A stretch of DNA of 64,000 nucleotides from Gracilimonas sp. Its GTDB lineage: Bacteria > Bacteroidota > Rhodothermia > Balneolales > Balneolaceae. Below are positions 9,717 through 18,954 of the stretch, one piece after another. The position numbers and the translations under genes were made by a program. Position 1 is the stretch's first letter, and each line of letters starts with the position of its first letter. Below the pieces are notes generated by a model that ran no database searches, was not told the origin of the DNA, and worked only from the letters and a program-made list of their open reading frames with translations. Location of the stretch: the NCBI RefSeq assembly GCF_017641085.1, contig NZ_JAEPPI010000001.1, positions 558,001-622,000 of the forward strand, given 5' to 3'.

Positions 9717-10252
9717 TGCGATTGTATAAGTATTTATTTATTGCTGCTCTGGTTGCGGGACTATCTCAATCTATATGGGCGCAGGAGCAAAAAATCGGAT
9801 TTTATGAGTCTGATTACATTCTTCAGCAGATACCGGAGTATGAGGGGATTCAGCAGCAGCTGGATTTACTGAGCACCCAGTGGAAGGAGCAGGTAGAAGA
9901 GATGGAGAATGAGATTCAGCAGCTTCAGGAAGACTATGAAGCCAAAGAAATACTATATACTGATGAAATTCGTAATCAAAAAAAGCAGGAAATAGCTCAA
10001 AAGAAGAGACAAAAAGAGCAATACCTTGCCCAGAAATTTGGACCTGAGGGAGAGTATTTTTCCCGGCAGCGTGAATTGTTAGAGCCTATACAACGCCAGG
10101 TTTTTACAGCTGTACGAGCAGTGGCTCAGCAGCAGAGTTTTGATTTTGTATTCGACCGTTCAGGCGACATCTATATGGTGTATGCCAATAATGAATACAA
10201 TTTAAATGATGATATTTTGTTGGAACTGGGAATCGAGGTAGAAGAACAGTAA
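9716..10252 (+). CDS. Skp/OmpH-family periplasmic chaperone, copy 1
   Basis: 178 aa with signal peptide (about 1-22, ending SIWAQ). The mature part starts with the family hallmark KIGFYESDYIL, followed by a long Glu/Gln/Lys-rich coiled coil (about residues 45-115) and a C-terminal beta motif FDFVFDRSG. Skp holds unfolded outer-membrane proteins for BamA. The ATG overlaps the bamA terminator codon region, so it is co-translated with bamA. It is the first of three consecutive paralogs and the most divergent at its N-terminal motif. Confidence 0.92.
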   Translation: MRLYKYLFIAALVAGLSQSIWAQEQKIGFYESDYILQQIPEYEGIQQQLDLLSTQWKEQVEEMENEIQQLQEDYEAKEILYTDEIRNQKKQEIAQKKRQKEQYLAQKFGPEGEYFSRQRELLEPIQRQVFTAVRAVAQQQSFDFVFDRSGDIYMVYANNEYNLNDDILLELGIEVEEQ

Positions 10253-10305
10253 CGACAATTGACTGAAAAAACTTTTAAATTAGAAAAAACGACAGATCCA
10301 CAAAC

Positions 10306-10824
10306 ATGAGTAAAAGAATTACCGCAATTATCCTTTTCCTGAGCGTTTTTGCGCTCCAGGATGCTATGGCACAGGTGAAAATCGGTTACACCAATCCCGC
10401 CCGTGTACTTAGCCAACTTCCTGAAGTAGAAGAGGTTGACGAACAAATTAATACCCTGATTGACCAAAGAGATGAGGAGCTGGCTGCAAAAGCCACCGAC
10501 CTGCAACAAATTTTCTCTAACTACGAGTCTTCCATGGCCAATCTTTCTCAGCAGGAAAGAGCAGTTAAAGAGCAGGAGTTGATGGAAATGAACCAGGAGT
10601 TTGAGCAGGATCGTGAGACCATGATGAATGAAATTCGCCAAAAGCGAAATGAATTAATGGCCCCCATCATCGAAAAGATGAATGCAGCAATGGAAGAAGT
10701 TGCACAGGAGATGGACCTTGACCTGGTACTTAATGAAGGAACTTCTTACGGAGACGCCATTATCTTTTTTGCAGAAAATGAAGGTCTCGACATCACCGAC
10801 GAAATTATAGCAAAATTAAAATAA
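10306..10824 (+). CDS. Skp/OmpH-family periplasmic chaperone, copy 2
   Basis: 172 aa with signal peptide (ending DAMAQ). It has KIGYTNPARVLSQLPEV at the start of the mature chain, a central coiled coil (about 45-115) and LDLVLNEGTSYG near the C-terminus. It is the same fold and layout as its two neighbours and probably binds unfolded outer-membrane proteins. It lies 53 bases after copy 1 and 23 bases before copy 3. Confidence 0.92.
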   Translation: MSKRITAIILFLSVFALQDAMAQVKIGYTNPARVLSQLPEVEEVDEQINTLIDQRDEELAAKATDLQQIFSNYESSMANLSQQERAVKEQELMEMNQEFEQDRETMMNEIRQKRNELMAPIIEKMNAAMEEVAQEMDLDLVLNEGTSYGDAIIFFAENEGLDITDEIIAKLK

Positions 10825-10847
10825 TCAAAGCCAATAAAACGATACAA

Positions 10848-11396
10848 ATGAAGAAATTAAGCTTATTACTTGTTTCCTTTTTGATTGCCTTTTCATCCAT
10901 GGATGTTGCCAAGGCACAGGAAGCAGAAATGAAAATCGGTTACGTAAACCCGCAAGCTGTGCTTGCTAAAATGCCGGAAATGGCTGCGATACAGAAAAGA
11001 CTGCAAAATTTTGCAGAACAGAAGCAGCAGGAACTGCTTCAGAAAGAGCAGGATTTTCAACAGCAGGTTGCTGAGTATGAGCAAAAAGCAGGCGTAAGAA
11101 CACAGGAAGCTAACCAAAGAGAACAAGAGCGTCTGGCTCAGCTGCAGCAGGATTTAAGTACAGCTCAGCGTGAAGCAGAGCAAGCACTTCAGCAGCGCCG
11201 CCAGGAACTGTTAGGCCCTATGTTTACACAAATTGGTACAGCCATTGACGCGGTAGCCAAAGAAAAAGGCCTGACTTATGTATTGAATACAACCACCTCA
11301 AGCGGTGACCTGATTATTCTTTATGCTTCTGATGAATACCAGTCTAAATATGATATTACCGACGCGGTAATGCAGGAACTGGGTGTATTCAACTAA
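10848..11396 (+). CDS. Skp/OmpH-family periplasmic chaperone, copy 3
   Basis: 182 aa with signal peptide (ending VAKAQ). The mature chain opens with KIGYVNPQAVLAKMPEM. A Gln/Glu/Arg-rich coiled coil spans about residues 50-125, and LTYVLNTTTSSGD lies near the end. It is closest in its motifs to copy 2. It is the last gene of the 1-11.4 kb plus-strand run, and a rho-independent terminator follows 28 bases after the stop. Confidence 0.92.
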   Translation: MKKLSLLLVSFLIAFSSMDVAKAQEAEMKIGYVNPQAVLAKMPEMAAIQKRLQNFAEQKQQELLQKEQDFQQQVAEYEQKAGVRTQEANQREQERLAQLQQDLSTAQREAEQALQQRRQELLGPMFTQIGTAIDAVAKEKGLTYVLNTTTSSGDLIILYASDEYQSKYDITDAVMQELGVFN

Positions 11397-11424
11397 GCGA
11401 ATACGTATCCAACATTACTTTGAG

Positions 11425-11453
11425 AAGCCGTTCAATTCTGGGCGGCTTTTTTT
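11425..11453 (+). terminator. Rho-independent terminator after the skp cluster
   Basis: A 6-bp stem (AAGCCG 11425-11430 with CGGCTT 11443-11448) is followed directly by a T-run to 11453. It ends the bamA-skp transcript. Its T-run touches the stop codon of the convergent VWA gene. Confidence 0.85.
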
Positions 11454-12564
11454 ATTTCACATTTTTTTTCCGATTCCGGATATAATCCTCAAAAATATAT
11501 CCGCCTAAATTATCAAGAGAGGCAAAGTAGGCTTTTCCTTTGTTGGCTTCCGTCATTTCCCGCACAAAACTTTGTAGATAAGGATCTTGCGCAATCATGA
11601 AGGTGGTGATAGTAATTTGATCTCTGCGGCATTTCACGGCTTCGTCAAGTACCTTATTGACGATTTTACGATCCAGCCCAAAGCTGTTCTTATAAAGTCT
11701 GCCGTTTTCAATCATACAGGACGGCTTCCCGTCGGTTATCATAAAAATCTGTTTGTTGGCGTACTTTTTACGCTGAAGAATATGACGTGCCACTTCAAGA
11801 CCTTGCTTGGTGTTGGTGTGATATGGACCCACTTTTAAATAAGGCAGATCATCCACGGAAATTTTCCAGGCTTCGTTGCCAAACGCTACTATATCCAGAG
11901 AATCCTTGGCATAGTTATTCATGATAAGTTCTGAAAGGGCCATAGCCACTTTTTTGGCCGGTGTGATGCGGTCTTCGCCATATAGTATCATAGAGTGACT
12001 CAAATCGATTAGCAGAACCGTAGCATTAGATGTGTAGTGATCGGTTTCATAAACTTCCAGATCATCTTCCTGTAGGTTGAAAGCGTCAATGCTACTATGG
12101 TTCAGCATGTTCAACATAGTGCCCACGCTGTCTATTTGCCCGATGTCATCGCCCTGCGTCCATTTTCGGGTCTCCGGCTGGCGTTCCAATCCTTTACCGG
12201 TGTGGGGCGTTTTGTGCGATCCTACTCCACCTTTCTCAAGGTCTTTAAAAATTTCTTCCAGTGAACGTTTTCTGAGGCTGCGCTCCGTTTTTTTGGTCAT
12301 GATGAAACCGGCACTACCACCATCATTTTCGATATAGCCTCTTTCCTTCAGTTCATCAATGAAATCACCCAAAGAATAGCCATCATCAAACTGTCCGGTA
12401 ATGTCATATTCATTATCGAGATCGGTAAGCCAGTTCAGAGCTTGTTTCACTTCCCCGCTGGATATAGTTAGCAGCTGTTGAAACAAGTCCCACAAAGTAT
12501 CGAACGGAGATTTCCCATTTGTCTTGGCAAATCGCTCATCCCACTCGAAATATTTAAAGTGCAT
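11452..12564 (-). CDS. VWA-domain protein, Mg-chelatase-subunit-like
   Basis: 370 aa, no signal peptide, so probably cytoplasmic. Residues 1-160 are mostly helical and charged, with no domain I recognise. The C-terminal half is a von Willebrand factor A fold with a MIDAS motif (LLIDLSHSM, Asp-x-Ser-x-Ser), MALSELIM, VAFGNEAW, and MITDGKPSC as the distal metal-site strand. Such proteins usually work with a MoxR/Mg-chelatase-type AAA+ ATPase that remodels a client. No such ATPase is in this window, so partner and substrate are unknown. It is a single-gene unit, divergent from rnhB by 31 bases. Confidence 0.8.
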   Translation of the reverse strand: MHFKYFEWDERFAKTNGKSPFDTLWDLFQQLLTISSGEVKQALNWLTDLDNEYDITGQFDDGYSLGDFIDELKERGYIENDGGSAGFIMTKKTERSLRKRSLEEIFKDLEKGGVGSHKTPHTGKGLERQPETRKWTQGDDIGQIDSVGTMLNMLNHSSIDAFNLQEDDLEVYETDHYTSNATVLLIDLSHSMILYGEDRITPAKKVAMALSELIMNNYAKDSLDIVAFGNEAWKISVDDLPYLKVGPYHTNTKQGLEVARHILQRKKYANKQIFMITDGKPSCMIENGRLYKNSFGLDRKIVNKVLDEAVKCRRDQITITTFMIAQDPYLQSFVREMTEANKGKAYFASLDNLGGYIFEDYIRNRKKNVK

Positions 12565-12595
12565 AATCAGATCCCTTTTTCATATCAAATACTAA

Positions 12596-13297
12596 GTGGA
12601 GCAAATGAGTTCCATTAATTCAGAAAAGAATAGAATACATGAATATATTCAATGCGAAATCAGGAACGAAGAAAAGCATATCATCGACCGGTTAAAATTT
12701 GAACGACAATTGTGGGCAGAAGGCTACACGCATGTAATGGGACTGGATGAAGTAGGCCGCGGATGCTTGGCGGGACCGGTTGTAGCTGCCGGAGTGGTAT
12801 TTCATCCAGATACAGACATACCGGAGATAAGAGACAGTAAAGGGATTGGAGAAGAAGAACGAAACAGGCTGGCAAAGCAAATAAAAGAGGAAGCCTTGCT
12901 GTGGACAGTTCAGGAAGGAAGTATTGCTGAAATTGACAAGTTGAATATTCTCTGGGCTTCACTTCACACCATGCAGAAATGTGTTGATGCCACCAAAATT
13001 ACCCCGGATTATTTGCTGGTGGATGGCAATCGATACATTAGTTCGCTGATACCTTACACGTGTTTGGTAAAAGGGGACGACCGGTCGATGAGTATTGCGG
13101 CTGCATCCATTCTGGCAAAGGTTTACAGGGATGATTTGATGCGAAAACTCCACGAACAATTTCCGGAATATGGTTGGGATACAAATGTCGGTTATCCTAC
13201 AGCCACTCATAAAAAAGGATTGAAAGAATTTGGCTATACCGTACATCACCGGACCTCCTTCAAGTTAGGCACTTCCAAAAAGCGACCTTCAAAGTAA
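12596..13297 (+). CDS. rnhB: Ribonuclease HII
   Basis: The acidic active-site motif GLDEVGRGCLAGPVVAA lies at residues 49-65, followed by DSKG, a further catalytic Asp in LLVDGN, and AAASILAKVYRD...GYPTATH. The enzyme removes RNA from RNA-DNA hybrids and single ribonucleotides from DNA. The frame gives 233 aa from GTG 12596, with a ~40-residue N-terminal extension over the usual ~200 aa. ATG 12605 is an equally possible start. Convergent with rodA, only 7 bases between the stops. Confidence 0.95.
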   Translation: MEQMSSINSEKNRIHEYIQCEIRNEEKHIIDRLKFERQLWAEGYTHVMGLDEVGRGCLAGPVVAAGVVFHPDTDIPEIRDSKGIGEEERNRLAKQIKEEALLWTVQEGSIAEIDKLNILWASLHTMQKCVDATKITPDYLLVDGNRYISSLIPYTCLVKGDDRSMSIAAASILAKVYRDDLMRKLHEQFPEYGWDTNVGYPTATHKKGLKEFGYTVHHRTSFKLGTSKKRPSK

Positions 13298-13304
13298 ATC
13301 TGCT

Positions 13305-14555
13305 TTAGCGGTAGATGCTGAAATCCCGTTTATAGAAGTCCATATTTAAACATATGGCCAACATAAGGGTGTTGGTGATAAAGGCCGACCCGCCATAACT
13401 TACAAATGGAAGCGGCAAGCCGATTACCGGGAGAAGGGCAGAAGCACTCCCCACATTGATAAAGAAATGCACAAAAAAGACAGAGGCAACACTCACCGTT
13501 ACCAACTGAGCAAAAGGGTGCTTATGGCTGCCAGCCATGTTCAACAAGCGGATGAATAAGAAAAGGAAGGTAATGATTACAATTGCAGCACCCACAAAGC
13601 CAAATTCTTCTCCAATCACACAAAAAATAAAGTCGGTCCACTGCTCCGGTAAAAATTTAAGCTGAGTTTGGGTTCCCTCTAAAAATCCTTTGCCGGTTAA
13701 TCCGCCTGAGCCAATGGCTGTTTTCGCCTGAATTACATTCCATCCTGCCCCGGTAGGGTCGTAAGCAGGATTTGTAAATGCGGCAATGCGGGCAATTTGA
13801 TGAGGTTGCAGCAGCTGAGTAAGTGCCAGCTGTACCCCTGAGGTAGTCAGCAAGCCGGTGATGAGGGATGTGATGGATAACCAGACTCTTCGCTGAATAA
13901 AGAAGATGGCGGCCGTCAAAATTACGGCTGCAATCACACCATAATACCATTCTATAACCGATAAATATGCGATGATGGCCGGAGATATGATGAAGAGCGA
14001 AACTCCGTAAGGTAACCCGGACCAGAACAGCATGACGGGAATCAGCGTCAGAAAAATCAATGCCGTTCCAAGATCGTTTTGCATGAAAACGAGAATGGTT
14101 GGTATCAAAATTATGATCACAGAAATAACAGCGTAACGAACATTCTCTGCAGAAATATCCCGGCGACTTGTAAGATAATTTGCCGTAGCCAGGATCGTGG
14201 CAATCTTCATTAACTCACTGGTTTGCAGGTTAAATGGCCCAAAACGCAGCCAGCTTTTGGCACCATTTACTTCGGTACCAAAATAGAGGGTTATCACCAT
14301 TAGCACTAAACAGATGGCGTAAAAGGCGTAAGAAAGCTGAATGAAGTTTCTCGGAGATATTAGCTGAACCGCTGCCAGCATAAATACGGAAAGGGAAACA
14401 AAGATGAGTTGCTTATAGAAATTGTCCTGAATGTATTCCGGCAAAAACTGGGACACCGGGCCCTGTGTAGCACTGTAAATAGCTACAATACCAATGGTGA
14501 ACAGCACCACCCAGGCGAAAACTACAGACCAGCTAAATTCTCTGATGTTATTCAT
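13305..14555 (-). CDS. rodA: Peptidoglycan glycosyltransferase RodA (SEDS family)
   Basis: 416 aa with about ten hydrophobic membrane helices. SEDS signatures include GTEVNGAKSWLRFGPFNLQTSE, MQNDLGTALIF, KTAIGSGGLTGKG, and the C-terminal GLPLPFVSYGGSA. RodA polymerises lipid II in the elongasome together with PBP2, whose gene overlaps its start by 8 bases. It is the last gene of the mreBCD-mrdA-rodA operon. Between helices near the middle the sequence RVWLSITSLITG is as expected for the longer RodA forms. Confidence 0.95.
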   Translation of the reverse strand: MNNIREFSWSVVFAWVVLFTIGIVAIYSATQGPVSQFLPEYIQDNFYKQLIFVSLSVFMLAAVQLISPRNFIQLSYAFYAICLVLMVITLYFGTEVNGAKSWLRFGPFNLQTSELMKIATILATANYLTSRRDISAENVRYAVISVIIILIPTILVFMQNDLGTALIFLTLIPVMLFWSGLPYGVSLFIISPAIIAYLSVIEWYYGVIAAVILTAAIFFIQRRVWLSITSLITGLLTTSGVQLALTQLLQPHQIARIAAFTNPAYDPTGAGWNVIQAKTAIGSGGLTGKGFLEGTQTQLKFLPEQWTDFIFCVIGEEFGFVGAAIVIITFLFLFIRLLNMAGSHKHPFAQLVTVSVASVFFVHFFINVGSASALLPVIGLPLPFVSYGGSAFITNTLMLAICLNMDFYKRDFSIYR

Positions 14556-16413
14556 TCTGTGCGGGCTGATTTAGTTGTGGGGCAGGTTGTTCGTCTTCCT
14601 CTTCTTTGGGCTCAAAGTTCAGTACGTAATTATAAACGTAAGGCCGGGTTATTTCGCCCTGCAGATACTTCTCAATTACCAGAGAGGCGATGGGGGCTGC
14701 CGATGTGGAAGCAAAGCCGGCATTCTCAACAAATGCGGTAACAACAATTTCAGGATTGTCAAGCGGAGCGTAGGAGGTAAACCATCCGTGGTCCATGCCA
14801 TGTGGGTTTTGGGCCGTTCCGGTTTTCCCGGCAATTTCAATATTAGGATGATTGGCATACCAGCGTCCGCTTCCTTCTGTCACAACACCACGCATCCCGG
14901 CTTTAACCACTTCAAGGTACTCATCCCGCAGCCAGTCAATTTTCGTACTTTCGGTGCGTACGCGGCTAATGGATCCATCCGGATGCTTGAAAACCTGCAC
15001 TAAATGAGGTTTTACCCGATACCCTCCGTTGGCAAAAATGCTGGTCATTTGAGCAATTTGAATAGGGGAAACAGAAACCATTCCTTGCCCAACTCCAAAG
15101 TTGATAAGATCTCCGAGCCCCCATCTTCGTTCCCCAAGCCGTCTGTTCAGGTACGTGCTGTCCGGGATGAGGCCCGAATTGGCGTTAGGCAGATCTACAT
15201 TACTGGCTACACCCAAACCGAAATCTTTAACCAGGCTGCTCCATTCATTAAGCTTGCCCTGAGAAGCGATCTTATCCATCAGCGAAAAGAAATAGGTGTT
15301 ACTGGAAAAAGTGATGGCTTTTTTCAGGTCATACTCGCCAACGGGAGCTAAATCTCGGTAGGCCCGCCCGCGCACATAAGCTCCGCTGTTATAAATTTTT
15401 GTTTGCGGGGTGATGATTCCCATGTGCAAACCGATGATTCCCATTAACGGCTTAAAGGTAGAGCCCGGGGGTTGACGGCTTGAAATGGCCCGGTTATACA
15501 GGGGAGTTGTTGAATCCGCATTAATTGCCTGCCAGTAATCCTGATCCAGCCGTCCGGCGAGTTTGCTAAGGTCGTAAGTAGGAGAGCTGACCATGGCAAG
15601 AATGGCTCCGGTATTTGGGTTCATAGCAACCACAGCTCCGCGTTTACCTTCCATCAGCTTTTCAGCAAATATCTGTAGCTCCGTATCTATAGTGGTGATG
15701 ATATTGCTCCCCTGCTCGGGATTGCGGCCAATTTCATTCCCTTCAAACTCTCCAAGAGCTTGTCCAAAAGCATTTACTTTGAGGTACCTGATGCCCAGTT
15801 CTCCGCGCAATGAGTCTTCATAGATCATCTCAAGGCCGCTTTTGCCAATTTTGTCGCCAAGACGGATGGTCTCAGATTGCCGATATTCGTTTTCATTGGC
15901 TTCCCGTAAATATCCAAGGAGGTGCGAGGCTTTCATCTCGGTGGGATAGTGACGTTTACTCTCTATCTGATGACCAATTCCGGGCAGCTGCCACAGGTTT
16001 TCCTGAACAGCCGAGAACGTGGGGAAATCTATCTCTGTAAACAACCGGGAAGTACGATGCCAGGAATACTGTTGAGCTTCCTGAACCTTGGTGTTTAAGA
16101 GGGAGTCAGAAACTCCAAGTAAATCAGCAAGCAATGGAATGTTACTTTTATCGAAAAGGGAAGGGGTGATGGTGATCGAAAATATGGGCTCATTATCGAC
16201 AATAAGATTTCCGTTTCGGTCATAAATCAAACCGCGTGCAGGATCTACATATTCCTGCCGAACGGAGTTTTCCTGACCCAGAGCGGCGTACACTTCGTAC
16301 TCCACAATCTGCAGGTAGAAAATCCGCCCCAGCACAATCAGAGTAAGCCCAAGTATGATAACCTGAAGCGCCCGGATAGAAGTTCTTGTTCGATTTGTTT
16401 GACCGGTGGACAT
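14548..16413 (-). CDS. mrdA: Penicillin-binding protein 2 (elongasome transpeptidase)
   Basis: 621 aa with one N-terminal membrane anchor (about residues 14-36). The dimerisation/pedestal region begins at VDPARGLIYDRNG (about 56-68). The transpeptidase domain has STFK (Ser318-Lys321), SSN (370-372) and KTG (530-532), all intact. The C-terminal 30 residues are acidic and Gln/Pro-rich. PBP2 cross-links the peptidoglycan made by RodA during lateral growth. Stop overlaps the rodA start by 8 bases; mreD ends 6 bases upstream. Confidence 0.95.
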   Translation of the reverse strand: MSTGQTNRTRTSIRALQVIILGLTLIVLGRIFYLQIVEYEVYAALGQENSVRQEYVDPARGLIYDRNGNLIVDNEPIFSITITPSLFDKSNIPLLADLLGVSDSLLNTKVQEAQQYSWHRTSRLFTEIDFPTFSAVQENLWQLPGIGHQIESKRHYPTEMKASHLLGYLREANENEYRQSETIRLGDKIGKSGLEMIYEDSLRGELGIRYLKVNAFGQALGEFEGNEIGRNPEQGSNIITTIDTELQIFAEKLMEGKRGAVVAMNPNTGAILAMVSSPTYDLSKLAGRLDQDYWQAINADSTTPLYNRAISSRQPPGSTFKPLMGIIGLHMGIITPQTKIYNSGAYVRGRAYRDLAPVGEYDLKKAITFSSNTYFFSLMDKIASQGKLNEWSSLVKDFGLGVASNVDLPNANSGLIPDSTYLNRRLGERRWGLGDLINFGVGQGMVSVSPIQIAQMTSIFANGGYRVKPHLVQVFKHPDGSISRVRTESTKIDWLRDEYLEVVKAGMRGVVTEGSGRWYANHPNIEIAGKTGTAQNPHGMDHGWFTSYAPLDNPEIVVTAFVENAGFASTSAAPIASLVIEKYLQGEITRPYVYNYVLNFEPKEEEDEQPAPQLNQPAQNE

Positions 16414-16419
16414 CTGTGT

Positions 16420-16890
16420 CTAATTTCCTTTAAAAATGAAAAGCATGGCTCCCAACAGTGCTGTATATAAACTGTTTCCAAGGATAAAAATTATAGGACT
16501 AAATCCGGTTGTATAAGCCTCAATGAAGCTGCTTAATCCAAGGAAAATCAGGTTATGGAAAACAGCCGCCGCAGTGATAACAAGGAAAATCTGCCACAAT
16601 AATAAACGCCCTTCTTTTCTTTGGTTCACGAAATTAAAGAATGCAAAACACATCAGCGTTTTGGCAAACATGTGTAATCCCCAAAAGTCAAAAAGGGCAT
16701 CCTGTACCAGGCCAAGTGAGGCAGCAAATAACACCAGCTTAATGCGATCGTATTTCATGGCCAGCCAAAGCAGGTAAAGAATCAGCGGGTCGGGAGTGGC
16801 TCCAAATAAGCTCAGGTGCTGAAAAATGAGTACTTCAGCCAGAATGAAGCATAAGCCAATCAAAAAGTCTTTTAGGGTTTCTGCACTCAT
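16420..16890 (-). CDS. mreD: Rod shape-determining protein MreD
   Basis: 156 aa, highly hydrophobic, about five membrane helices, with no strong motif, as usual for MreD. Recognition rests on the size, the topology and its place between mreC and mrdA. Helix content such as FDFWGLHMFAKTLMCFAFFNFV matches the family. It links MreC to the elongasome at the inner membrane. Its start overlaps the mreC stop by 4 bases. Confidence 0.88.
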   Translation of the reverse strand: MSAETLKDFLIGLCFILAEVLIFQHLSLFGATPDPLILYLLWLAMKYDRIKLVLFAASLGLVQDALFDFWGLHMFAKTLMCFAFFNFVNQRKEGRLLLWQIFLVITAAAVFHNLIFLGLSSFIEAYTTGFSPIIFILGNSLYTALLGAMLFIFKGN

Positions 16891-17729
16891 TCAAAAAGCT
16901 GGTTATAATCTTGTTGAAGGTTTACGATACTCGTATCAGGCTGAAATTCGATGACAAAGCCCTGTGCAATATCAGCCAGTATCACAAAGGGTTCTAAATA
17001 AATGCGTTGGGTTTCACGTCCAGGTTCCGGCTCAGACCGGATTACCCTTCCTATAGGAATTCCACCAGGAAATTGGTTGCTGTTTCCTGATGTTTCCACC
17101 ACATAGCCACTGTCAATAGGAATGGTCTTGGGTACAAAGTCCATCACAAGTTCACCATATATTTCACCCGGCCAGCTCACAATACCATGAGCCTGATTCT
17201 CCTGAATGCGTGCACTTACCCTGAATAAAGAATTATAATAGGGCATCACCTGTGAGTAGTAAGTTCCGGTGAGTACAATTTTTCCGATCAATCCATCAGA
17301 AGTAACAAGGGGCATTCCGTCTTCTAATCCATCAGAACTTCCGGCATCAATGGTCAGGATATTATTTGATCCTGTTAACTGCTTCCCAACAATAGAAACA
17401 GGAGCTAATTCAAACTGACTACGCTCTCTGTATCCCAGAAGACGTCGAAGCTCACGATTCTCTTGCTCAATGGACCGGAGCCGGCTCAGTTCATCCTGCA
17501 ATAAAATATTCTGGCGCTGCAGGTAGGTGTTAGTGTTGAGGGCTTGGCGGTAAACCCTGATGTTAGCCAAAGGTTCTTCGAGCAAACTCAGGCCCGTCAC
17601 GGAAATTTTTCGCAGGGTATCAATGCCGCCCTGATGCCTGCCAATCATTATGGCTAAGGCAAAAACCAGGATAAGAGCGGTAACTATGTAATCTTTAGCA
17701 TCACTTAAATTGAATGATCTAAATCGCAT
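16887..17729 (-). CDS. mreC: Rod shape-determining protein MreC
   Basis: 280 aa with one N-terminal membrane helix (about 11-27), a coiled coil (about 55-95, NTYLQRQNILLQDELSRL), then the beta-rich periplasmic domain (IDAGSSDGLEDGMPLV, GLIGKIV, GNSNQFPGGIPIGRV). MreC scaffolds PBP2 in the periplasm and activates it. Length is normal. Lies 14 bases after mreB and overlaps mreD by 4 bases. Confidence 0.94.
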   Translation of the reverse strand: MRFRSFNLSDAKDYIVTALILVFALAIMIGRHQGGIDTLRKISVTGLSLLEEPLANIRVYRQALNTNTYLQRQNILLQDELSRLRSIEQENRELRRLLGYRERSQFELAPVSIVGKQLTGSNNILTIDAGSSDGLEDGMPLVTSDGLIGKIVLTGTYYSQVMPYYNSLFRVSARIQENQAHGIVSWPGEIYGELVMDFVPKTIPIDSGYVVETSGNSNQFPGGIPIGRVIRSEPEPGRETQRIYLEPFVILADIAQGFVIEFQPDTSIVNLQQDYNQLFE

Positions 17730-17743
17730 TCATTTCCAGGGGA

Positions 17744-18808
17744 TTAGGAAATTACCGGACGGTAATATTCGAGATTTTCAAGTATGGCACCGGTTCCGCG
17801 AACTACGGCTGTTAATGGATCTTCTGCAATGTGGACAGGAAGATCGGTTGTTTCCATGATCAGTTTATCCAGATTCTTTAACAAGGCTCCGCCTCCGGTC
17901 AGCATAATTCCGCGATCCAGAATATCGGCCGACAGTTCAGGAGGAGTTTGCTCCAGAGATTTTGTAATCGACTCAACAATGGTGTTTACCGATTCCGCTA
18001 TAGCTTCGCGGGCATCTTTGGAAGTAATGTGACGTGTTCTTGGAACCCCGTTTACAAGGTCACGACCTTTGGTAATCATCTCCAGCTCTTCATCAAGAGG
18101 AGCGGCTGAACCAATCTCACATTTAATTTTTTCGGCCGTTCGCTCACCAATCAAGAGGTTATGATTTCTTCGGAAGTAGTTAATGATGTCTTCGTTGAGT
18201 TCATCACCGCCTAAACGAACCGACTGCGCATAAACAATTCCTGATAGCGCAATTACGGCAATTTCTGTAGTACCACCACCGATATCCACGATCATACTTC
18301 CCACCGGCTCATGAACATCCAGTCCGATTCCGATTGCAGCGGCCATGGGTTCATCCACAAGATAAACTTCTTTGGCCCCGGCATGTTCGGCGCTGTCTCG
18401 TACGGCACGGCGTTCAACTTCCGTAATTCCGCTGGGTACACAAATAACCATTTGTCGGGTGGTGGAATACCACTTCATCTTCACTTTCTTGATCATCCCA
18501 CGGATCATCTGCTCGGCAACTTCAAAATCAGCAATAACGCCATCTCTTAACGGGCGTACGGTTCTGATTTTGTTGTGCGTTTTCTCGTGCATCAATCTCG
18601 CCTGATGTCCTGTAGCAACAGGAACATTCTGTTGATTGAGAGCAACAATAGAAGGCTCATTTAAGACAATACCTTCTCCCCGAGAGTAGATCAACGTGTT
18701 TGCGGTTCCTAAGTCAATTGCTATATCGGTGTAAAGAAAATCTAAAAAGCCCTTCTGAGCTTGTTTTTTTGAAGACTGTGAAGGGTTTGCTCCGCTGGAA
18801 TCTGACAT
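17744..18808 (-). CDS. mreB: Rod shape-determining protein MreB (bacterial actin)
   Basis: 354 aa. Actin-fold nucleotide motifs are present: DIAIDLGTANTLIY (phosphate 1), VDIGGGTTEIAV (phosphate 2) and GIMLTGGGALLKNLD (adenosine). EPSIVAL and VPSGITEVERRAV are typical MreB sequences. The first ~22 residues are a polar Ser/Lys-rich extension before the fold begins. It directs the elongasome along the inner membrane. First gene of the shape operon; a 146-base spacer separates it from purH, so it may have its own promoter. Confidence 0.96.
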   Translation of the reverse strand: MSDSSGANPSQSSKKQAQKGFLDFLYTDIAIDLGTANTLIYSRGEGIVLNEPSIVALNQQNVPVATGHQARLMHEKTHNKIRTVRPLRDGVIADFEVAEQMIRGMIKKVKMKWYSTTRQMVICVPSGITEVERRAVRDSAEHAGAKEVYLVDEPMAAAIGIGLDVHEPVGSMIVDIGGGTTEIAVIALSGIVYAQSVRLGGDELNEDIINYFRRNHNLLIGERTAEKIKCEIGSAAPLDEELEMITKGRDLVNGVPRTRHITSKDAREAIAESVNTIVESITKSLEQTPPELSADILDRGIMLTGGGALLKNLDKLIMETTDLPVHIAEDPLTAVVRGTGAILENLEYYRPVIS

Positions 18809-18954
18809 TTGCGCTGATTAAGTGAATTGAACTTTAATGGGATGATATAATCATGAGAAAATACAATATTGAAATTGTATTTGCGAATGTATAAGCAACG
18901 AATATTAGGAAATTTATGAAACCGAAATGTAAGGTCATTTTTAAGCGGTAAATA

